Below, piece after piece: positions 57,609-64,000 of a DNA stretch of 64,000 nucleotides. The stretch is taken from NCBI RefSeq assembly GCF_018332655.1, contig NZ_BOQL01000007.1, positions 1-64,000 of the forward strand, read 5' to 3'. Source of the stretch: Actinoplanes auranticolor. Its GTDB lineage: Bacteria > Actinomycetota > Actinomycetes > Mycobacteriales > Micromonosporaceae. A model generated the notes under the pieces. It worked only from the letters and a program-made list of their open reading frames with translations. It did no database searches and was not told where the DNA came from. The first letter of the stretch is position 1, and each line of letters begins with the position of its first letter. A program made the translations under genes and the position numbers.

Positions 57609-58709
57609 ATGACAGTGCACAAGCTGTCGCGGGCCGAGGCGCGTCGCGTCGCCGTGCGCGCCCAGTTGCTGGCCGTCCGGGCCGCGAGCGGGTTGTCCGA
57701 TGTGGTGCGGCGCTTGACGCTGGTGCAGAACGACCCGGCCACAGCCGTCGCGCCCAGCGCCGACCTGGTGCTGTGGGCCCGGCTCGGCTCGTCGTACCGG
57801 CCCGGGCAGCTGCGTGACGCCCTCGACGAGCAGGTCCTGCTGGAGCTGGACGGGATGGTCCGACCGCCGGAGGACCTAGCGCTGTACCGGGCCGAGATGG
57901 CCGAATGGCCCGGGCGGCCGCCCCTGCGCGAGTGGCAGGAGGATCTGCGCGAGTGGGTCGACGCCAACAACGGTTGCCGGCTCGACATCCTGCACCGGCT
58001 GCGCGCCGACGGCCCGCTGACCGCCCGCGAGCTGCCGGACACCTGCGAGATCCCGTGGCGTTCCTCCGGCTGGACGGACAACCGCAACGTCACGAAGCTG
58101 CTCGGCTTCCTGGTCCAGCGGGGCGAGGTGGCGGCGGCCGGCCGGCGCGGCCCTCATCGCCTGTGGGATCTGGCCGAGCGCGTCTACCCGGACGACGTGG
58201 TGCCCTACGGGGAGGCGCAGCGCCGCCGCGACGAACGCCGGCTCAGCGCGCTGGGCATCGCGCGGGCGAAGGCGCCGAAGAGCCCGAGCGAGCCCGACGA
58301 CGTGGGCGCCGCGGGTGAGCCGGCCGTCGTCGAGGGGGTCAAAGGCCACTGGCGGGTCGACGCCCGGCACCTGGACCAGGGATTCACCGGCCGGGTCGCG
58401 CTGCTGTCCCCGCTCGACCGCCTGGTGTTCGACCGCCGGCGCCTGCGCGAGCTGTTCGAGTACGACTACCAGCTGGAGATGTTCAAGCCGGCCGCCAAGC
58501 GCCGCTGGGGCTACTGGGCGATGCCGATCCTGGACGGCGACCGGCTGGTGGGCAAGCTGGACGCCGCCTCGGACCGCAAGGCGGGGGTGTTCCGGGTGCA
58601 CGCGATCCACCAGGACGTCCCGTTCACCCCGGCGCTGACGGACGCCGTGCAGCGCGAGGTGGCCGAGCTGGCGAGCTGGCTCGGTCTGGACCTCGCGCTG
58701 CCGGCGTGA
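57609..58709 (+). CDS. YcaQ/AlkZ-family DNA crosslink glycosylase (AlkX-like)
   Basis: 366 residues made of winged-helix repeats. KLSRAEARRVAVRAQLL is the N-terminal helix and LTLVQNDPATAV the catalytic region: the QxD version seen in YcaQ/AlkX rather than the QxQ of AlkZ. LLSPLDRLVFDRRRLRELFEYDY, KPAAKRRWGYWAMPIL and VGKLDAASDRKAGVF are conserved in the C-terminal half. YcaQ unhooks interstrand crosslinks; AlkZ does so for azinomycin. There is no biosynthetic cluster here, so general alkylation repair is likely. ATG 57609 is preferred; GTG 57606 is adjacent. Confidence 0.85.
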   Translation: MTVHKLSRAEARRVAVRAQLLAVRAASGLSDVVRRLTLVQNDPATAVAPSADLVLWARLGSSYRPGQLRDALDEQVLLELDGMVRPPEDLALYRAEMAEWPGRPPLREWQEDLREWVDANNGCRLDILHRLRADGPLTARELPDTCEIPWRSSGWTDNRNVTKLLGFLVQRGEVAAAGRRGPHRLWDLAERVYPDDVVPYGEAQRRRDERRLSALGIARAKAPKSPSEPDDVGAAGEPAVVEGVKGHWRVDARHLDQGFTGRVALLSPLDRLVFDRRRLRELFEYDYQLEMFKPAAKRRWGYWAMPILDGDRLVGKLDAASDRKAGVFRVHAIHQDVPFTPALTDAVQREVAELASWLGLDLALPA

Positions 58710-58753
58710 CGCTCATGTAACGAACTTGCATGGGTCTTCCGCCGCGGGTGGGC

Positions 58754-61183
<2,430 letters not shown>

Positions 61184-61246
61184 GGCTGGTCCCTCCCGAC
61201 GGTGATCCGTCCCTCGACGGTCTCACGGGGAGTATCGACGCTCAGC

Positions 61247-61282
61247 GGAAACGCCCCGCTCCGGGGTGCGGAACGGGGCGAT
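61247..61282 (-). terminator. Terminator of the Pro/Thr-rich secreted protein gene
   Basis: On the minus strand CGCCCCG (61280-61274) pairs with CGGGGCG (61258-61252), followed by TTTCC. It starts about 10 bases after that gene's stop and separates it from glgP. Confidence 0.65.
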
Positions 61283-61290
61283 TCGCGGCC

Positions 61291-61902
61291 TTAGGCGGAC
61301 AAGTCGTCGGAGATTTCGTCCTCCGGGTCCTCGGTGGGGTCCTCGTCCGGCTCGGGGCTGGTCGGCGTGGGCTCGGCGGTGGGGGTGGGCTCCGCGGTGG
61401 GCGTGGGCTCCACGGTGGGACTGGGCTGCACGGGCGGCGTGGGCTGCACAGTCGGCGTGGGGGTCGGAGTGACCACCGGGCTCTTCTTCTGCGAGACCGA
61501 TACCTTGGTGGCCGTGTAGGCGGTGCCGGTGCGGGTGCCGTTGACGGTGATCCGGGCGCCGACGGCGACCGTCTTGAGCGTGGTCCGCTTGCCGTTGACG
61601 ACCACGCGCAGGCTCGCCGGCACGGTGACGGTGACGGTCTGCTTGCGCACGTCCTTGGTGCCACCGGTGGCCAGCAGCGTCACGGTCCCGGCGGCGGCGT
61701 CGACCGCGGTGACCTTGCCGGACGCGGTGAACGGCGTCCGGACGGGCTTCTTGGTCTTGCTCGGCTTCGGGTTGGCCTTGGCCTTCTGCGCGGTGACCGG
61801 CCGGTCGGCCGGCTGGGCGAAGGCGACGGCGGCCGGGCCGACGGCGGGAACGGCGATCCCGGCGGCCAGCAGGGCGGCGACAGCAGTACGACGCAGACGC
61901 AT
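61291..61902 (-). CDS. Secreted protein with Pro/Thr/Glu repeat tail
   Basis: 203 residues. A signal peptide (about 1-29: AVAALLAAGIAVPAVGPAAV, cleavage after AFA) is followed by a Lys-rich linker and a small beta domain of about 80 residues: FTASGKVTAVDAAAGTVTLL, VTVPASLRVVVNGKRTTLK and VGARITVNGTRTGTAYTATKV, which resembles DUF5666-type OB-like domains. The last ~60 residues are repeats of the type PTPTAEPTPT and end acidic (EDPEDEISDDLSA). Such tails often span the cell wall. No sortase motif is visible. Function unknown. Confidence 0.75.
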   Translation of the reverse strand: MRLRRTAVAALLAAGIAVPAVGPAAVAFAQPADRPVTAQKAKANPKPSKTKKPVRTPFTASGKVTAVDAAAGTVTLLATGGTKDVRKQTVTVTVPASLRVVVNGKRTTLKTVAVGARITVNGTRTGTAYTATKVSVSQKKSPVVTPTPTPTVQPTPPVQPSPTVEPTPTAEPTPTAEPTPTSPEPDEDPTEDPEDEISDDLSA

Positions 61903-62010
61903 CGGGAGATCTCCTTGTTCGGGGGTGAGTTCAACCTCGCCCCGCCGGGGTGCGAAATCCGGCCCCGCCCGGTTGCGGACCGGTTGCCGGGCCCGCCGGC
62001 CGGCGACGGT
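61903..62010. other. Short gap upstream of the secreted-protein gene
   Basis: About 108 bp between the kinase stop and the secreted-protein start on the minus strand. GGAGATCTCC, a 10-bp palindrome at 61904-61913, doubles as the ribosome site (GGAG) of the secreted-protein gene. Nothing else was recognised. Confidence 0.35.
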
Positions 62011-63927
62011 TCAGGCCGCGGCGGCGACCGGCAGGGTGACGGTGAAGGTGCTGCCCTCACCCAGCCGGGACTCGACCGTGACCGAGCCGCCGTGCTCGGC
62101 GACGATGTTGCGCACGATCGCCAGGCCCAGACCCGAGCCCTGCACCGCCTGGTCCATCGCGTTGGCCGCCCGGTGGAAGGGGGTGAACAGCCCGGCCAGA
62201 TCCCCCGGCGGGATGCCGATCCCGGTGTCGGTCACGCTCAGCACCGCCCCGCCGGGCGCCGCGCGCAGCCGGTAGCTGACCGTCCCGCCGGGCCCGGTGA
62301 ACTTCACCGCGTTGTCCAGCAGATTGCGCATTGCCCGCTCGAGCTGCCGGGCATCACCGTCGACGAAGACCTGCTCGGTCTCCCCGGTCAGCGTCAGCTC
62401 ACGGCGCCGGGCCAGCGGCTCGAACTCGCTGAGCAGCGCCGCGGCCACCTCGGCCAGGTCGACCCGGGCGACGGCCGCGCCGACCGCGTGATTCGCCCGG
62501 TCCAGCAGCAGCAGGTCACCGATCGTCTCCTGCAGACGGTGGGCATTGCGCAGGATCGCGGTGACGCCGCGCTCCTGCAGCGGGGACAGGTCGCCGCCGT
62601 CGCCGTCGGCGAGCATCTCGGTGTAGCCGAGGATGCTGGTCAGCGGGGTACGCAGCTCGTGGGTCACGGTGGCGACGAAGGCGTTTTTACGCTCGTCGAG
62701 CACCCGCAGCTCGGTGATCAGCCGGGCCTGACGGCGCTGCAGGCGCTGCTGGCGCGCGGTGTGGTCCACCTCGCGGGCCACGGTGGCGAGCAGGCGCCGT
62801 TCGTCGGCCGTCCAGTCCGGCCGGTCGTGGCGCACGACGTGGATGAGCCCGATCGGACACTCCGCGTCGCCGCCGATCGCCACCGCCACGCCGCCGCAGA
62901 CCTCCGGCACCGGCAGCACCGCGCCCGCCTCCCCGGCCAGCACCTCCTGCACGGTCCGCGCCGCCATCGGGGGCGCCTCCTCGGGCCAGCGGACGTCGAC
63001 GCCGTGGGCGTCACCGATGGAGAACTTGCTGTACACGGCGTCCGCGCCGAGCGCCCGGCCGACCAGCGCGACCACCCGCCCGGCGGCCTCGGTGGGATCC
63101 TCGGTCTCGCGCAACGCGACCGCCACCGCCTGGCGCAGCTCGGTACGGGCCATCCGGGCCTCGTCCTCGGCGAGCAGCCGCTGCGTCTCGGCGGCGAGGC
63201 GGTTGAGGGTCCCGATCACGGCACGCGTCTCCTCCGGTCCGGCGGGCACCGCCCGCGCGGACAACTCCCCGGCGGCCAGCCGTTGCAGGGTCATCCGGAT
63301 GTGCTCGAGCGGGGCCAGCAGCAGCCGCCGTGCGACCGAGGCGAGCATCAGGGTCACGGCCAGGAAGCCGACGGCGAGCAACGCGAACAGGATCTGGGCC
63401 AGCCGGGCGGCGCGCCGGTCCGCCGCGGCGACCCGGTCCATCTCGGCCCGCAGCGCCCCGGCGACGGCGGCGTTGGCCTTGCGGATCTCGTCGAACAGCT
63501 CCTTGCCGCGGCCGGTCTGCGAGTAGCCGGGGTCCGCGACACCGGCGTTGACGACCGGGTAGGCGAACGCGTACAGCCACCGGGACGCGGCGGCGCGCTC
63601 GGCGGCGAGCAGCCGCAGCACGGTCGGATCGGTGGTCCCCGCGGCGACCTCGTCGAACATGGTGAACGCACCGATGCGCCCCTGGTCGTACGGCTGCAGG
63701 AACTGTTCGTCGCCGGTCAGCTGGAAGCCCCGGACGCCGGTCTCGGCGTCGGTCATGTGCTGCAGCACCGCGGTGTTGGCGTCCCGCGCGGCCTCGACCC
63801 GGGCCACCCGCCGTTCGTGGCGGCTCTGCAGACTGTCGCTGACCATGAACTGGGTCACCACGACGCCGATGAACAGCACCAGGACCGCGATGACACCCGC
63901 GTCGACCCGGGCCCTGACCGAGGCCAC
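62011..63927 (-). CDS. Hybrid-sensor histidine kinase (CHASE3-HAMP-GAF-HisKA-HATPase)
   Basis: 638 residues. A membrane span near the start is followed by a CHASE3-like extracytoplasmic domain (about 35-175; TDAETGVRGFQLTGDEQFLQ), a second span (LAQILFALLAVGFLAVTLML), HAMP (about 200-260), GAF (about 275-400), HisKA with the phospho-acceptor His423 in FVATVTHELRTPLTSILGY, and the ATPase domain with NLLDNAVKFTG, VTDTGIGIPPG and GSGLGLAIVRNIV. No receiver is attached. It starts at GTG 63927, one base after the stop of the upstream gene, so both are co-expressed. No cognate regulator is visible. Confidence 0.93.
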   Translation of the reverse strand: MASVRARVDAGVIAVLVLFIGVVVTQFMVSDSLQSRHERRVARVEAARDANTAVLQHMTDAETGVRGFQLTGDEQFLQPYDQGRIGAFTMFDEVAAGTTDPTVLRLLAAERAAASRWLYAFAYPVVNAGVADPGYSQTGRGKELFDEIRKANAAVAGALRAEMDRVAAADRRAARLAQILFALLAVGFLAVTLMLASVARRLLLAPLEHIRMTLQRLAAGELSARAVPAGPEETRAVIGTLNRLAAETQRLLAEDEARMARTELRQAVAVALRETEDPTEAAGRVVALVGRALGADAVYSKFSIGDAHGVDVRWPEEAPPMAARTVQEVLAGEAGAVLPVPEVCGGVAVAIGGDAECPIGLIHVVRHDRPDWTADERRLLATVAREVDHTARQQRLQRRQARLITELRVLDERKNAFVATVTHELRTPLTSILGYTEMLADGDGGDLSPLQERGVTAILRNAHRLQETIGDLLLLDRANHAVGAAVARVDLAEVAAALLSEFEPLARRRELTLTGETEQVFVDGDARQLERAMRNLLDNAVKFTGPGGTVSYRLRAAPGGAVLSVTDTGIGIPPGDLAGLFTPFHRAANAMDQAVQGSGLGLAIVRNIVAEHGGSVTVESRLGEGSTFTVTLPVAAAA

Positions 63928-63928
63928 C

Positions 63929-64000
63929 TCAGGCGTCCGCGGGGGTGTGGGAGACCGGCAGCGTGAACGAGATCGTGGTGCCGCCGCCGGGCGTGGCGTC
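63929..64000 (-). CDS. C-terminal tail of a probable histidine kinase, partial
   Basis: Only the last 23 residues fall in the window. They read DATPGGGTTISFTLPVSHTP and end in ADA. The GGGTTISFTLPV pattern is the final strand of a HATPase domain, so this is likely another sensor kinase; the rest lies beyond the right edge. The stop is one base from the start of the next kinase gene. Confidence 0.65.
   Translation of the reverse strand, partial: DATPGGGTTISFTLPVSHTPADA

Noticed and set aside
61334..61519. Gly/Val repeat frame on the plus strand
   Set aside because: It is the antisense of the Pro/Thr repeat of the secreted protein and has no signal of its own.

Overview
The window is about 72-75% GC by eye, with strong G/C preference at third codon positions, frequent GTG and TTG starts, and families such as a mycothiol-dependent MDMPI enzyme, an F420-type PPOX protein, an ECF sigma with a DGPF partner and Acg nitroreductases. 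This points to a filamentous actinomycete; the gene content fits Micromonosporaceae such as Actinoplanes. The genus is an inference, because there is no rRNA or marker gene here. I saw no tRNA, rRNA, CRISPR array, IS element or phage gene.

Layout. 1-5733 (minus): a four-gene, stop-start overlapping operon with a CslA-like GT2 synthase, a GT39-like membrane glycosyltransferase, a dolichol-phosphate-type GT2 fused to GtrA, and a secreted copper-radical oxidase that runs off the left edge. This looks like export of a cell-surface glycan that is then oxidised. A 0.75 kb non-coding leader precedes it. 6487-11462: an alpha/beta hydrolase, a membrane GGDEF-EAL protein and a membrane Ser/Thr kinase. 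11459-19390: a galactan utilisation locus with a LacI regulator, two permeases and a binding protein on the minus strand, divergent from GH42 and GH53 enzymes, with two LacI-type palindromes between them. 19609-26432: a metallopeptidase, an aldo/keto reductase, a PstS-like lipoprotein coupled to a sensor-like membrane protein, an ECF42-type sigma with its DGPF partner, and a GrpB protein. 26543-33775: two Acg-like nitroreductases, a fragment of a secreted lyase, an OleD-like glycosyltransferase divergent from its TetR, a very short E1-alpha-like protein and two serine hydrolases. A DosR-like box sits at the same distance from the start in front of the first nitroreductase and the E1-like gene.

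33776-40799 is a zone of decay and small metabolic genes. It has two head-to-head gene pairs in which both partners lost their 5' ends (TetR/hydrolase and GAF-GGDEF/RidA). It also holds a methyltransferase, a DUF1905 protein, a MerR/PPOX pair with a classic 19-bp-spacer promoter, a PLP enzyme, a mycothiol-dependent isomerase and a STAS-ATPase. 40800-49792: AraD, SurE, a PfkB kinase, a CAP-domain secreted protein, an SRPBCC-ArsR-DUF899 operon with two operators, and a fused xanthine-dehydrogenase-type enzyme with its FAD subunit. 50025-53896: an APC permease, an orphan response regulator and a PAS-GGDEF protein. 54198-57531: an alpha-glucoside-type ABC importer (binding protein and two permeases, one with a one-base frameshift), with an internal hairpin and a strong terminator. 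57609-64000: a YcaQ/AlkX-like glycosylase, glycogen phosphorylase, a Pro/Thr-rich secreted protein, a CHASE3-HAMP-GAF histidine kinase and the tail of another kinase-like gene.

Themes: carbohydrate import and breakdown (both importers lack their own ATPase), c-di-GMP and phospho-signalling, and many small regulator-target pairs whose operators can be read directly from the intergenic DNA.
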